From positions 5,822,010 through 5,886,009 of the forward strand of contig NC_134144.1 in the NCBI RefSeq assembly GCF_033958435.1: DNA of 64,000 nucleotides, given 5' to 3'. This document shows, in pieces, positions 35,177 to 47,183 of this stretch (the stretch's first letter is position 1; each line of letters opens with the position of its first letter). Both the position numbers and the translations under genes were made by a program. The notes below the pieces were generated by a model, which had not been told where the DNA came from, did no database searches, and worked only from the letters and a program-made list of their open reading frames with translations. Origin of the DNA: Carettochelys insculpta. Its lineage: Eukaryota > Chordata > Testudines > Carettochelyidae.

Positions 35177-35398
35177 GTGAGTAGACGTGTAATGTTCTAA
35201 TACTGACTTTATTTCAAAATTGATGTTACTGGTGAAAGTCCAAGATTTAACATGGAGTGAATTTGAACTAAAGCTCTTAATAGTACCTATGGCTTATTCA
35301 GTAGGGTTTCTTTTTGTGTTTAACTAAGCACAGCCCTTACTGTTCCCTTTTTAACTTGATGTTATCCTTTTTGCTGTGGCTTCCAGATGGCCCTGAGC

Positions 35399-35715
35399 CA
35401 GGGTGGGCAAAAAGCGGTCCATTAGCTGGACTGTGTTTGCCACTGGTGGGCTGCCAGATGTACCCAAGTGTACACCGGTAGGACCATCTGCAGCTCCTGG
35501 TAGCTGCAGTCCACCATTCCTGGCCAATGGGAGCTGTGGGAAGTAGTGGCCCCAAACAAGCCACTTCCTGCAGTTCCTATTGGACAGGAACAGTGAACTG
35601 AGGTCAACAGGAGCTGCAGGCAGGTGTATCTGCAGACAGTCAGGTAAATAAGCATCTGACTGACTGCCCCAGGCTAACCCTGGCAAGGTACGCCAGGCCT
35701 GCTGGCCCATCCCTG
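35399..35715. mobile_element. hAT-type MITE
   Basis: Ends are CAGGGTGGGCAAAAAGCGG and GGCCCATCCCTG. Flanks CCCTGAGC (35391-35398) and TCCTAAGC (35716-35723) match at six of eight. The interior CCTGGCCAATGGGAGCTG is a motif shared by reptile hAT MITEs. It follows exon 6 by 222 bp. Confidence 0.65.
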
Positions 35716-38247
35716 TCCTAAGCTTTTCCTTATGAAGTTTGAAACAAATCACAAAGTTGGGGCTTTTTAAAATGAATCATCGGAGTGCACAATGGAAATT
35801 ATTACAGATGTTTTTAAAAGTACTTCCATTTTGACTATGTATATTTCTTTTGAACTTGCTCTGTTGAGACAATAGTAGCAAATGTTGAGTTGTAAAGTGA
35901 CTGATACTGACTAAAACAGAAGAATTATTCATGGATTTATTTTTCTGATTGTCATCACATCGGTTGAGTGAGACGTGGGGTTGGTCATATCATGGTGTGG
36001 TAGTCAGTGGCACTGGTATTTGTAGCAACTGCTACGGTCTAAAAATCTGTATTCTGGTATTGGGCATGGCCTTAGTACATGGCGTGAGCAGTGACTTGAA
36101 AAATGTTGCCTTGTTCATATCTGACTTGTTCGCAGCAGTATGTATCTCCTTGGCCATAGTGTGAGTGGGGATAAGGAAGGATTAGTAAATCAGCTCACTT
36201 CAAATTTTGTAAACTTGCTGAAGTTCTGTTAGAGAATGGAAGTATGCTATCAGAAAGTACTCCTAATTTACATGAAATTCATCAGAATATAAACACTAAT
36301 TCAGAAAAATAAAAAGAGATCCTCTCCTTGGTCCTGGCAGCACATTTAGGAAATTGTCTGCTTTGTAATGTGTCAGTGTTCCAAGACGTAATATTCACCA
36401 GCTGGGTATAGGTGGCTGCCTGCATGGTTCTTTCACCTCCCCTGGGTTTCTGAAAGTATTGCACAAGCAACCAATTTTGGTATGTCTTCTTGATAGTGGC
36501 CAAAAGACACTAGAAAAAATGTACAGTAGAACTTTAATTTGGCAATAGTAGATTTTTCCGGTCTCACTTCTGATTAGCCCAACATTTCTGCTAAATTTGC
36601 TATCAGAAACTCAAATGAAGCTGAGAACTTTTTTTTAATTCACCATATTAGCAGATATATGACCACCTCTGATCAAAATAGGTCTACTCCTCTTTCCAAA
36701 TCAAGAAAATAGATTGAGGCTCAGTTCCATTCTAATGGGAATAAAAGCAATATTGCATTAATTACTGTGACAGTAATGATTTTTAAAACAGTGATGTGTG
36801 ATATCCAGTACTACATCCCTCTCTAAAATCAGTGTTTTAGGAGAGTGGTTATATTGTGTCTGAGGAATATCTGAGGCACAGTGTGATCCAGGATAATGCT
36901 CATGGGATAGAGCAGTGTATGCCCAGGCCTTGCTCACATCTACCGGTAACTAAATATTTCCAATTGCCTGGGCTTGTTCAGACTCAAACTTTCGCCCACT
37001 GGGTGAAGGCTAAAAAACACTTAAAAGTAATAAGGCAGCGAGACCATTTTTACTAATTCTAATCTCATTGTGCATGAGGAACTTGCAGGATGGTCCATTC
37101 CAGTGAACGCATTTATGAACAACTGTGAAATTGCAAACTCATAGAACTAATTTTTCAAGTCACTTGCCTCGCTGTGAAGCAAGCGGAAAAAGAAGACAGA
37201 ACTCAGGCAAACAAATACAAGAGAATATAAATGTGTAGGAGATTAACTAAAAAAAATTAACTAGACCAGCTGTGCAATTAATAGGTCCACTGGTCCATAT
37301 AATATTTTCTATTTGCAGTTCATATCATTCTTGGTCAGAAGAAAAAAATTGAACAGCAAAGAAAATGCCCTAACAAGTTAATCTTGCAGATTTCCAAAAA
37401 CTGTACTGCCATGGAAAATTGAAATCCTGTGATTTGTCTTCTGGAAAATAAAACAATTCTGATATGATTTCTCATCCTACAAAATATTCTACACACTTCC
37501 TTTTATAGTACAGCTCTTTCCTAGACTTAAATCATACAGATAATTTGAAAAAATCACAAAGACACTCTGAATATGAGTATTGCTGGCACAGCTGAAATAT
37601 TAATTCTGTGGCGATGCCAAGAATTCCTGTGTGAGTTTTGGGCAAGTCTTTGACTTGATTCTCTATCAGTCAATCGGAAATAAATGGAATTCCTTCCTTG
37701 CTTACAATCTAAACAGACCAGGCAGACAAGCTTTTAATGAGCTTTTAATTCAGTGGGTCTTCTCTCTGTTGAGACTTGTATGCACTGCGAGAAGTAAGAT
37801 GTGAAATACCTAAAAAGCACTATTTAAACTCGGTTACTATATATTAATAGTACACTTTTTGCAAAGTGCTATATAGAACTATTTGAAACTAGCACTCTAA
37901 AGTTATGTGCAAGTTAAAGTACACAAGCAGCCTTCTTCTTTTGCCTATCTGTAAGTTTACTGATTTTTTTTTTTTAATTGAACTCTTCTAAGTCTACATC
38001 TCCATGACAGAGGAATATTCTCAGATCCTGTTGTGCCTACCACAAGGCTGAGCACTGCTCTCCGAACCAAGTATACTTTTCCAAATGCACTTGTTTAGCC
38101 TGAGTCGAGTGTCAAGATTCCCCTCTTGGGGTCAGCTATGTCACCCTTATCCCTCAGTGACGATCATCCTGGAAATTTTACATTAAGATCCCATTTGTCT
38201 GGGATCAGCCAATGGACTGCCAATGCCCAGTGGTTCAATAGTGTCAC

Positions 38248-38442
38248 CAATATTCCCTCTAACTTATTCCATCCATGGGTGAAATGAATTTTATGTGTAC
38301 CACGGCCTGTGCAGATGCGCATGAGCAATAGAAACATTTGCTGTCAGCTGTGGGTGGCTTTAGACACCCAGCTAATAAGTTGGGCAGCACCTGAATCTCT
38401 TCTGGGTGGCTGCCCAAGCAAACAGCTTAGGGGAACAGTGGT
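38248..38442 (+). mobile_element. Small non-autonomous DNA transposon (copy B)
   Basis: It is related to the element at 1186-1375. It begins CCAATATTCCCTCTAAC and shares GCAATAGAAACATT, GGGCAGCACCTGAATCTCT and CTGGGTGGCTGCCCAAG. It ends GGGGAACAGTGG. Identity is moderate by eye, so the copies are old. Confidence 0.6.
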
Positions 38443-39369
38443 TATCACCCCATCAAACAAATACCAATGGTAAATGGTATCAGTTGCTGTTGAGAAGCTC
38501 TTTGACTTTGTGGTTCCTCAAAATCCAGCATTTAAAGTCCTGAGGGGTCCCTATGCAGCATTGCTCAATGTATTGGTTTAAGTGTCGGGCTTGATGTGCC
38601 TCTGAGGTTCGTTCTCCAACACAGTCATCCTTCCAGAATTAGATTTAGACTGTCTTTAGCCTTGAGTATTTTTGCCATCCATCAAGAGTTGGATAATTGG
38701 CAGCCAGACTTTTTTCCTCAAAGGATACATTTTTGCACACCTAAATTAACCTTGAGAAGTCATCTTCTGCCCTCATTCAAGAAGACACATTTATTGAATC
38801 ACTTCTGAACTCTGGCTTAGGAAGAGCAGAACATCGATCTTAACTAAAAAGGATGGAGCCTCTAACTTAAGGACTCCATCAGCCAAGAATAAGAGGCTAA
38901 ACGTTGCAGAGCTTCAGTTAAGGTCGAGGTGCCCTGTGTTTAAAAGGAGACACTTGTGTGTAGGCTAAATTCTGTCCTTACATGGATCATGATGAAGTTT
39001 GGTGTGCCTCAGTGAGGAAGAAGGGTAGGGATAGTGATTCAAATTTGGAGTTATTTGAACAAAAGGTCCCCAGGATACAGTTTCTTGCTCCTCCACCCCC
39101 ATCTTTTCTCAAGATTGACTGATTTTTACTTGGGACCAAAGCATGGCTTTGTGCATGCCTCAGGTGTCTGTCATTCAGCGCTTTCTCCACTTACTGCATG
39201 GTAACTGTTCCCTTTTGGAAGGGCAACGCTGAAGATGTTCAGGAAAGCATTAGGCTTGAGCTAATGGATTGTGCTACACACATGCAGACAAAGTATGCAA
39301 AAGGCTTGCTACCCAGCCTGTTTTGCATGACTTGGATGGCTCAAGGAGCAATAAATTACACATGCAAAT

Positions 39370-39720
39370 ACATAGGTTGAGGGGTTATGGGGCTTAGCTG
39401 TTGGGGTGGGACACTGGGAGTTGGTGGCAGGGTGAGTGGAAGGCGTGTGGGGGGAGGATGTCAAGCTGACATTCCTCCCTTTGTCTGTGCTGAGATCTAG
39501 GGGCCCAGCCCCTGTGTGGTGGGTCTGAGACCCTCTCTGGCTCTCCATGTGTGTGTCATGATCTGGGGAAGCCCCGAAGGTAAAATAGATTTAGGCCTGA
39601 GCGTACCAAGGGATATGAATTAAGGTACACGCCCACCCCTGTGTGGAGTGGGGGACCTGGAGGGAAGGTGGACTGAGTGAGCCAAGGGCATGGCAGAGAG
39701 GGGTCTTGGCAAAAGCAGAG
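39370..39720. other. GC-rich unclassified stretch
   Basis: G-rich + strand (GGGGTTATGGGGC, GTGTGGGGGGAGG) between AT-rich sequence. No inverted ends or coding motif were found. Confidence 0.3.
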
Positions 39721-40140
39721 ACACGGAGTCTGTTGGGTGGAGGAGGCATAAGAGGTATTCAGGTCACCAGTACAGTTTAAGCTATAAGAATCCAGGTGGC
39801 ATGCAACCATCCAATATCCCACGTGTATACAAGCAGCCTGGTGTGCCAGACTAGTTCTGTGCTGATAGTTTGTAATGCGCTATGGCTCAGGAAGAGGCAG
39901 GTGTGCAGGGAGTGGTGGCCGCAGGAGCAGAAAAGGAGACACAAACCAGTCTTTGCTTACGTGCTTAGTTATTACATCTGCCATGTAATAAAACTGTCAA
40001 GTTCAGGACTTTTCTCTCACTGGCCCTGTTAGCAGCTATGCACGCTGGACTTCTCAAAGCATGACCCTTATGTCTGCGCCAGCAAAACAAAACATAGAGA
40101 GGGGAGCATTTACACTTTCCCACAGTCATGTTGGGTGTAG

Positions 40141-40300
40141 TAGAGAGAGAAGTGGACTGAGACTCAAAAGATAACTCCCTGATCTGCCAGGTGACCTGGG
40201 CCTAGTCTCTTCCTCTCCTGACCTCAGTTATCCCTGTGTACATTGAGGATAATGGTGTTTACCTCCACAGTAAAGAGTGCGGAGATAATTTACTCACCAA
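40141..40300 (+). mobile_element. MIR-like SINE
   Basis: It reads AGTGGACTGAGACTCAAAAG, then CCAGGTGACCTGGGCCTAGT, then TCTTCCTCTCCTGACCTCAG, then GAGGATAATGGTGTTTACCT. The order matches the MIR core (discriminating GTGACCTGGGC followed by CCTCAGTT and GGATAAT). Confidence 0.65.
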
Positions 40301-41221
40301 ATGCTGAATTCAGATTTCCGGGTTGTCACCTATGCCATTCTGGTGCGTTGGGTTCAGCAAAATTCAAACTGCTGATAACCTGGAAATGAAGAGTTCAGCT
40401 ATGCTTCCATTCAAACTAACCTGTGCCTCTTTGAGCAATGCCTTAGTGCACTGACAACTTCCATACTCACGCTCAGCCATTGCACTGTATGGGAACCTCC
40501 TAATTTGTCCTATTTTATTTTAACCTACCCCATAGAAAGAACGCCACATCTGCTCCATTTTATAACCTTTTCTGTTCCTTCACCATTATGCAGAAGTTGC
40601 CATCTAACACGATACTTTCACTTAGCCTTCACTAAATCTGCAGACCATACTCATGTTCCCACCTAACTTCTGACATTTCCCACCCATGGCAAGAAGACGT
40701 AGGTCCTGCTATTGATGCAACTGACACCAAGCTATGGTGGAATGAGGCATACTGGTGTTCTCAAGATACATATGCATTTCATTTCTTTTGATCTCTCTCA
40801 CACAGGTTGGGGAAAAGGTTCTACACAACTGTCTGAGGCCTGGCCTCATAGATGGGCTCACCTCACAATCACAACTCTACTAAACTGCTCCAGCTAATCC
40901 TTCCTCTATTCTGTACATCTACTCCTCTAACAGTGAGTGAAGCTGGAGTACAAGCAAATCATTCTCAGGGGCTATTGCCAGCTCTGGGGTGTCAAAATTA
41001 AGGTTACGTGGAGATAGAACTGAACTCCATTTCCTGGCTTTCAGAAGAGTTTTTTGCTGAATTTTATGTTGTGGAAAGGCACAAAACATCATTGGGCAGT
41101 CTTAACTCTATTAGTGAGCCTCTTCTTTTGGTCAGTGAATATAATTAGTGTAATTCTGCAGGATTTCATGGAAGGTAGCTCTTCTAATTCTCCCTGGAAA
41201 AGATACAGTAGGTTTGTTTTA

Positions 41222-41505
41222 CAGGTCTAGTTGATAAATCTGTTAACCAGTTAAATGAGAGCACTTAACCAGTTAACCATTTTGGCTCAGCTCCTGCTGT
41301 CTGGCTCATTACCTAGCCCCGCTGCGGCTGTACCCACGGGGTCCCTCCGCAGCCATGAGATCCCACTTTTAGGCCCGCTAGCCCCTCCACAATCAGGACA
41401 GCTACTGCTCAGCATGGCTGGCCACCACCAGAATTAGTTGCCAAGGATTTCATGAGCTTTATACTTCCCACTATGTTTCCCAGTTAACTGTTTAATATAC
41501 CTAGG
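41222..41505. mobile_element. Possible TIR element
   Basis: The left side has GTTAACCAGTTAAATGAGAG and CTTAACCAGTTAACC; the right side has CCCAGTTAACTGTTTAA, an inverted echo. The interior is GC-rich. Borders and superfamily are uncertain. Confidence 0.3.
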
Positions 41506-42184
41506 TAAAGGCAGCTGTGTTGAGAGTGTGTGCTTGGGTTTCTCCTGAGCTTTGACTTACTGCCACATGGTGTTTGGTTTTTTTTAAGTGCATGAGATAG
41601 AATTACCAGAACACATGTTGGATAGATTAAAAATGAAATCACCGACAGATGGCAATATGTAATTGATAGGGAGATACCAATAAGAGGGCTGTTCCCAGCA
41701 GGTTCCTTCAAGGTCCAACTCTTTTAAATATTTTTTTAGTGATCTAGACAATGATATAAAGTATTTGCTGTAGAAATGTCCATTTGCAACAAATGCTGGT
41801 GGGACAGGGTTCTGCTGTAGAGCAATCTTAATCATGTGGTTAAATAGTCACGTTCCCAACAGTGTGTTCTAATGTAGTCTAATCAAGGTAATAGATCTGA
41901 GAATCAAGAACGAAGTTGATCTGCAGGATGATAGATTGTCTGGGACTGTCTTGGAAGGCAGCAGCTTAGAGGGATTTAGGGCTCATCAAAGAAAATCAGC
42001 ACCATGTGTGCTCTCAGTGCAATGTTGAGGCAAAAAAGATCTAAGGGGAAGAAAACCCAGAATATTTTCCTCTGATGTATCAGATTGCAGTAAACTAGAG
42101 AGAGATGGGGCACTGGGTTGGGTGGACTGCCTGTGAGGTAATGCAGAGAATCCTTTTTAGATGCCTGGTTAGAATGTGCTTGGT

Positions 42185-42262
42185 CATATCATGAACCACC
42201 GGGGACCGGACTTGATGATCTCCTGTGGTTCCTTCCAGTTCTAGTGTTCTGTGATTCTGTGT
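42185..42262 (+). mobile_element. CR1-type 3' tail
   Basis: GGACCGGACTTGATGATCTC, then CTGTGGTTCCTTCCAGTTCT, then GTGATTCTGTG is the mutated CR1 3' terminus (GACT-GATGACCTC, CCTTCCA, ATTCTRTG octamers). Confidence 0.7.
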
Positions 42263-42480
42263 CTTGCTCACATGATTAGAATGACCTTGTTGTAGGGCAG
42301 GGCATTCCAACCTTCCTCAACACATAAACTGTGGTTTGCCTGCTGGAATCCCCTGGGTGTGCCTCAGCTAATCACTTTCCAGCTGTTGCAGAGGCCATGG
42401 GCGTATATTTCATAAAATATTCCAGGTGTGTAATGTGGCCCAGTTGTGCAAACCTGAGTGTTTGCATTTTCTAACAGATA

Positions 42481-42802
42481 GGTTGAACTTCTCTCGTCTG
42501 GCACCCTCAGGGCCTGACCAGTGCCGAACAAGAGAATTTGCCAGACCAGGGGAGATCAATATTGTATAGCAGCGTTACCAACATTTCCACTGCTCACTGG
42601 GCTGTTAGAAGACATGTAGGGGTAAATTACAGCTAAATAACAGCACAGAACATGGAGATCTAGGACTGGTAGCTGTAAACAAACTTTATGGGACCATGGG
42701 AAACTTGGCCACACCCTTAAGTGGTTGTCCAGCTAACTAAAATCATGCCAGATTACGGATGTTGCTGGATGAGAGAATTCTGGATAAGAGAGATTGATCC
42801 TG
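42481..42802 (-). mobile_element. Tigger-like MITE (copy 2, reversed)
   Basis: The + strand begins GGTTGAACTTCTCTCGTCTG and ends AAGAGAGATTGATCCTG. The interior (CTGTAAACAAACTTTATGGG) is the reverse complement of copy 1. TA precedes it; the right TA is mutated. Confidence 0.7.
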
Positions 42803-44300
42803 TGTTTTGCTTGTTTGACTTGAACATCCCTTCTCTTTTGTCACCTTGCGATGCCAAGATAAGATAGCATAATTACTGGTAAAAGGTGAACTTAAAAGGT
42901 TATTTGACAATTAGGACTTGTTTTGTTTAATAAAATCCTAGTTCAATACAAGCTAATGACTGAAATAGTGCAAATGGAAACACTGAGTAATAAGGCATAT
43001 AGTTATTCTTTCACTTAATTGCCAAGATCCCAGTTTGAGCCCTCGGGATGCTTTTGGAACAATTAATGACATCCATATCATTCTATAAAATAAAAAACAT
43101 ATAAACTGATATGACATTTAACTTTTTAAAAGCTAAATTCAGCCATCTGGTGTAAAGATTATTTTAATGCATATGCTAATATTTATTTCTGTTTTGGACC
43201 TGTTTGAAAGAACCATCTTAAACAGCAGCTTGATTTAAATATAGCCCTAATTTAAAGAGAGACCGAAGCTTACCCTGATGATGCATGACAAAACAGGAAC
43301 AGCATGGTAGGATTTAATGGGCTGCAACTCACAGGACTGGACTGAGTTGTAACCAATTATTTTTTAATCTGCAAGGTTAGAATAGAGGAGAGCTAGAGGC
43401 TGGCATTGTTGTGAAATCAGGATGTCGTAGCTAAAACCTGTCCAGAACCTTTGACCCGAGATTCTGTATCTTCGCAAGTTGCACAAACCAAAGAACAGTG
43501 GACAAGGACATGCATTTAAGTTGAAGTGATTGTACAGCTTGAGTTTTCTTGTTTTGTTTTGGTTAAGACTAAGAATACAAGGATCTTACTGTTCATACCA
43601 AATCATGTAACTGTGCTGAGGTTCTTCCGCATATGGCTAAAATCTAAATATAGGCTCTATGTAGGAGTTTGTCTTGAAAAGATAATGCTACAGTGACACA
43701 ACAGTTTTTTGGCCCCTTTAGGGGGGCTTTTTCCTGTTATACCTTACTCTGAAGTATGGCTTAATCCAAGAAATTTCATTCTTGGGGGCATGCCTCCCAT
43801 CAGGAGCGCTTGTGTTTCCTTTTAAAATCTAGGGCCATGTAAGGTGAAGGAAGAGGAATTGTAGTAACCATAATTCCTATGCAAGATGAGGCAGGTATAG
43901 TGCCCCCTGGGAGTAAGACCATGCTTGCTAGCAACAGTTATTATACATGTTCAGTAGCTCCAGGCTTTTGTCCTCTAACTACCAGGGAGGAGACAGAAGT
44001 CATGGCCACGCTCAGACAAGCCCATGGGTCACCACAGGTGCAGCTATCCAAATTATGGCTGGTAAATTATCTGGGGAGTAGGAGGCTTCCTGCATGCCCT
44101 GTTGCATGAGTAATAACCATGATCTCTCCCTATGTTGGCAGATTTGTTCTCTGTTACATACAATAGCAAACAGAATAAAGAGAAACACCTAAATGTGAGT
44201 TGATGACTGTAAGAGAAAACAATCATCGCTAGCTATGGTATCCTATGCATATGGGTTTTTTTGGTCACAGTGGTTGTGTTTTTTTTAACCAGCCTCTTGT

Positions 44301-44763
44301 AGTATGTCATAGATCAAAATATAACACTGGTTTGTTTGAGTTGTGTCCAGATTCTGGTAGCTCAGTAATTCGCTAATAAAATACCAAGTGAGGAGAAATA
44401 ACATTTACAATATCAGAGAGGCAGGCGTGTTAGGCTGTCTTTTCAAGAGCAACAAGAAGTCCTGTGGCACCTGATAGACTAACAGACATTTTGGAGCATA
44501 AGCTTTCGTGAGTAAAGACCTGCTTCATCAGATGCATCTGATGAGGCAGGTCTTTACCCACGAAAGCTTATGCTCCAAAATGTCTGTTAGTCTATCAGGT
44601 GCCACAGGACTTCTTGTTGTTCTCAAACATTTACAATAAACTCTTGGTCTTGCCTTGATTAGTACCTCTGTTATATAGAGATATTCCATGTATCTTTTAT
44701 AGTTTGTAGTGAATACTATGCTTTTTTAACCTAAACTAAAGTCCTTTTAAAATACTTGCTAGC
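44301..44763 (+). repeat. Duplicated intronic segment, copy 1 (with insertion)
   Basis: From AGTATGTCATAG to ACTTGCTAGC it aligns with 46135-46376 in the same orientation at roughly 80 percent identity by eye, once the foldback at 44413-44625 and its duplication are removed. It lies in intron 6, upstream of exon 7. Confidence 0.8.
44413..44625. mobile_element. Penelope-tail foldback (copy 3)
   Basis: Arms are nearly perfect: AGAAGTCCTGTGGCACCTGA and GACTAACAGACATTTTGGAG at left, inverted as CTCCAAAATGTCTGTTAGTC and TCAGGTGCCACAGGACTTCT at right. The 13-bp AACATTTACAATA flanks it (44400-44412 and 44626-44638). The left edge carries GGCAGGCGTGTTAGGCTGTC. It belongs to the 'TAGTCTATCAGGTGCCACAGGAC' variant of the tail. 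Confidence 0.82.
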
Positions 44764-45249
44764 ATTTATTTTTCTGTATCAGCTATGTGACACGAAGTTG
44801 GTACCTTCAAGTGCAAATCTTGTGTGCCTGTGTAGCGTCTATATTTTTATATAACTTGTAATAATCTATTAGAACTTTCCATTTGGAATCAACATGTTGT
44901 TTTCTTCCCTGGTGGTGTGAATGCAACTGAATGTTACCAACCCAAATTCTCTGTATTGAAAATTCTGGCTGTTGTAATAAATATTGTGTGAGCAGCAAAA
45001 CATTTAACAAGGCTTTGATTTATTTAGCTTAGCCCACAGTTGTAAACAGTCTTACTTTTCATGCTGAAGGTAGCGACTTGTGATTTTGAATCCATCTGCC
45101 TTTGCAGTTCTTAAATCTTCTCTGTGTGTTTTCACTGAAATTGCATATTAGTAAGAAAGTGGGAAAACTACCCAGCTAATGCATCCAGTTAGTTAAGAAT
45201 CAGGTCACATATTGTATTTACTTATACCCATCTGTGCTTGTTTTACCAG

Positions 45250-45358
45250 TAATATATTCGGTCTGCGCCCTGTGGACTATGCAGAAACTGAAAAGATGAA
45301 GTCTGTGCTAATGCTACCAATGAAGAATGAATCGCATTCGTTTACTCAGTGCTCAGAA
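45250..45358 (+). CDS. BARD1: BARD1 exon 7: last ankyrin repeat and start of linker
   Basis: This exon is 109 bp, equal to human exon 7. The acceptor is TTGTTTTACCAG before 45250 and the donor is GTAAGT from 45359. The first base completes the Val codon of exon 6. The reading [18 protein letters not shown] matches the human [12 protein letters not shown] region that caps the ankyrin array. It then enters the flexible linker to the BRCT domains ([13 protein letters not shown]). The exon lies between two similar intronic segments (44301-44763 and 46135-46376). Confidence 0.97.
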
Positions 45359-46134
45359 GTAAGTGGTTCTAAAAATAAAATTTCTCTTGTCAGCCCTGAA
45401 CGCTTTGACTTGGGGTAATAAGGGCATCTGGCTGCATAGACAGGTTAAAAATGGTCTGGGAAAAACAGTCCCAATCAAATTTTTTAAAACTCTCCTACAA
45501 TTCCAAGAAGCTTTCAGTAACAAAGATAATTTATACAGAATGTGGTATGAAGACTTTTTATGCCAGACTGTGGGGTCATCTCCATGACTTAGAATGGCTT
45601 TGTTGATTGTGAATAATATGCCCACTGATGACCTTTCTACATCCTGTGTTGTCCGTCTCTATTTGCTGTGGTATACACATATCCAGTAAAAAGCATTTGT
45701 TTTGTAAATGCTTTTACATACTTTAAAAACATAATCAGGTATTCTAGTATCTCCCTTAACTCAGTAATTAAGATGTTCTCAAATGTGGGGCTATTACACA
45801 TCTTTTCAGTCTTCTGCCAGAGGCTTTCAGTTTCTTGCAGCTGTAGTAATCAAATTGGCCACACAGCATGCCTTAACAATCACAAATGTAGGACTGCATG
45901 TTGTGTTGGTCTTGTTTACACTGGTAGAGGAATGTATAGAGAGACTAGTGCAAATAAGAATTAGGCCTTACCTACATATTTTTCTATGTACCCATAATAA
46001 ATAATACAAATATTTACTCTTCACTGTTTAGAATGCCCCCACAAGGCCTTACAGGATAGGGGAGAAGGAGCCTGTTTGGATCATCTGGCTTTGATACTGC
46101 AGCCTGCCTGACTGTATCTTTGTAGAACAGTCAT

Positions 46135-46376
46135 AGTATGTCATAGAATAAAATATGACACCGTTTTGTTTGAATTGTGCACAAATTCTGGTACCTGGAT
46201 GATTTTCTATTGAAATACTGAGTGAAGAGAAAATAGCATTTACAATAAACTCTTGGTCTTGGCTTAATTAGTACCTCTATGTTATATGTCAGAGATTTTC
46301 AATATATCTTTGACAGTTTGCAGTAGCTAGTATGGATTTTTAACCTAAAATGAAGCCCTTTTTAATATTTGCTAGC
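46135..46376 (+). repeat. Duplicated intronic segment, copy 2 (empty site)
   Basis: It starts AGTATGTCATAGAATAAAAT and ends TTAATATTTGCTAGC. The site matching the foldback insertion in copy 1 reads a single AGCATTTACAATA at 46235-46247. It lies in intron 7. It could be one of two dispersed repeat copies instead of a local duplication. Confidence 0.8.
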
Positions 46377-47044
46377 CTCATAACAGTAAAGTTTGTATAT
46401 CATTTTTCTCTCACGCACAAGCATACACATGCGCACAGGGTAGCATCCAGAGGACCAAGTCAAAGGAATGAACGGTATTGTGTTAGCATCAGGCTCTATA
46501 CACTGTTACTTTTAAATTCGCTATCCATTATCACCCCCACTTTAAACCTTTCAGAACACATGGGTTGAAAATGTTCCTGGGTATGTTACGGACTTCTCTG
46601 GATTAATAATCACTAGCTGCTATAATGGGGGTGGGGGACACTGTTCTGTGAATCTAAAAGTATCAGGTTGAGTTTCTTGTTAATGACCGAGTCCCATGGA
46701 TGCTAGACATGTGCTGCTGTTCCCAAACAGAACATGCTGCATCTTTATCAGCCCATTTGCTGAAAGCTGTTGAGTGTCCCCAAGACAGAACTTTTAGTTA
46801 ATTTGAAAGTTGCTTTGGTGTCTTACATGAATTAAAGAAAATATCTACAGTGCCATAGCATTTCCCCTAGAGCTACTCTGTTACATATAGATTTATGTAT
46901 GAATTCTGGGTCCTGTACGATACCATGAATTATTTATTTTAGAGGCTTATTCTTTATTTAATAGACTGTCAGATAGATTAGTTACTTTCTTTAAGTTCCC
47001 AAACATTCAGTTTAGGGAGGTCTTTTCACTTTTTCTTGTCCTCA

Positions 47045-47050
47045 CAGCAG
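47045..47050 (+). promoter_or_regulatory. Tandem NAGNAG splice acceptor
   Basis: CAGCAG ends intron 7. Use of the first AG adds a Gln codon to BARD1 exon 8; use of the second gives the human exon length. Such sites commonly yield two isoforms. Confidence 0.7.
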
Positions 47051-47183
47051 GCAAACCCAGGCCTTGTCCGGGAAGGGCCTCTTGTTCTACTGGGAACCAG
47101 TCTCAATTCAGAGCAGCAAAAATCACTGACCAAGCTTGCAGCAATACTAAAGGCTAGAAAATGTACCGAGTTTAACAGCACAG
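47051..47183 (+). CDS. BARD1: BARD1 exon 8: linker and first strand of BRCT1
   Basis: With the acceptor at 47050 the exon is 133 bp, the human length. The intron ends CACAGCAG, so using the first AG would start at 47048 and add one Gln codon. The donor is GTAAGT from 47184. The product reads [20 protein letters not shown] and continues through a helix ([20 protein letters not shown]) to FNST. LVLLGTS is the first BRCT strand and phosphate-binding loop; human has LVLIGSG here, so the Ser that contacts phosphopeptide is Thr and the following Gly is Ser. BARD1 BRCT repeats bind phosphorylated or ubiquitinated chromatin partners. The start choice follows human length, not direct evidence. Confidence 0.93.

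Larger units (their letters stand above)
35177..45249 (+). other. BARD1 intron 6 (10,073 bp)
   Basis: The intron holds a hAT element (35399-35715), a MITE (38248-38442), a GC-rich unclassified stretch (about 39370-39720), a MIR-like SINE (40141-40300), a possible TIR element (41222-41505), a CR1 tail (42185-42262), a Tigger-like MITE (42481-42802) and a Penelope-tail foldback (44413-44625) inside a duplicated segment. I see nothing recognisable in 35730-38240, 38450-39360, 40310-41220 and 42810-44290 apart from unclassified AT-rich DNA. Confidence 0.85.
45359..47050 (+). other. BARD1 intron 7 (1,692 bp)
   Basis: It contains the second member of the duplicated segment (46135-46376). The remainder is AT-rich and unclassified. 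The 3' end is the tandem acceptor CAGCAG at 47045-47050. Confidence 0.85.

Noticed and set aside
45359..46376. A duplicated exon 7 associated with the duplicated segments
   Set aside because: Similarity stops at TTGCTAGC on both sides, and no second exon 7-like sequence was found in intron 6 or intron 7.
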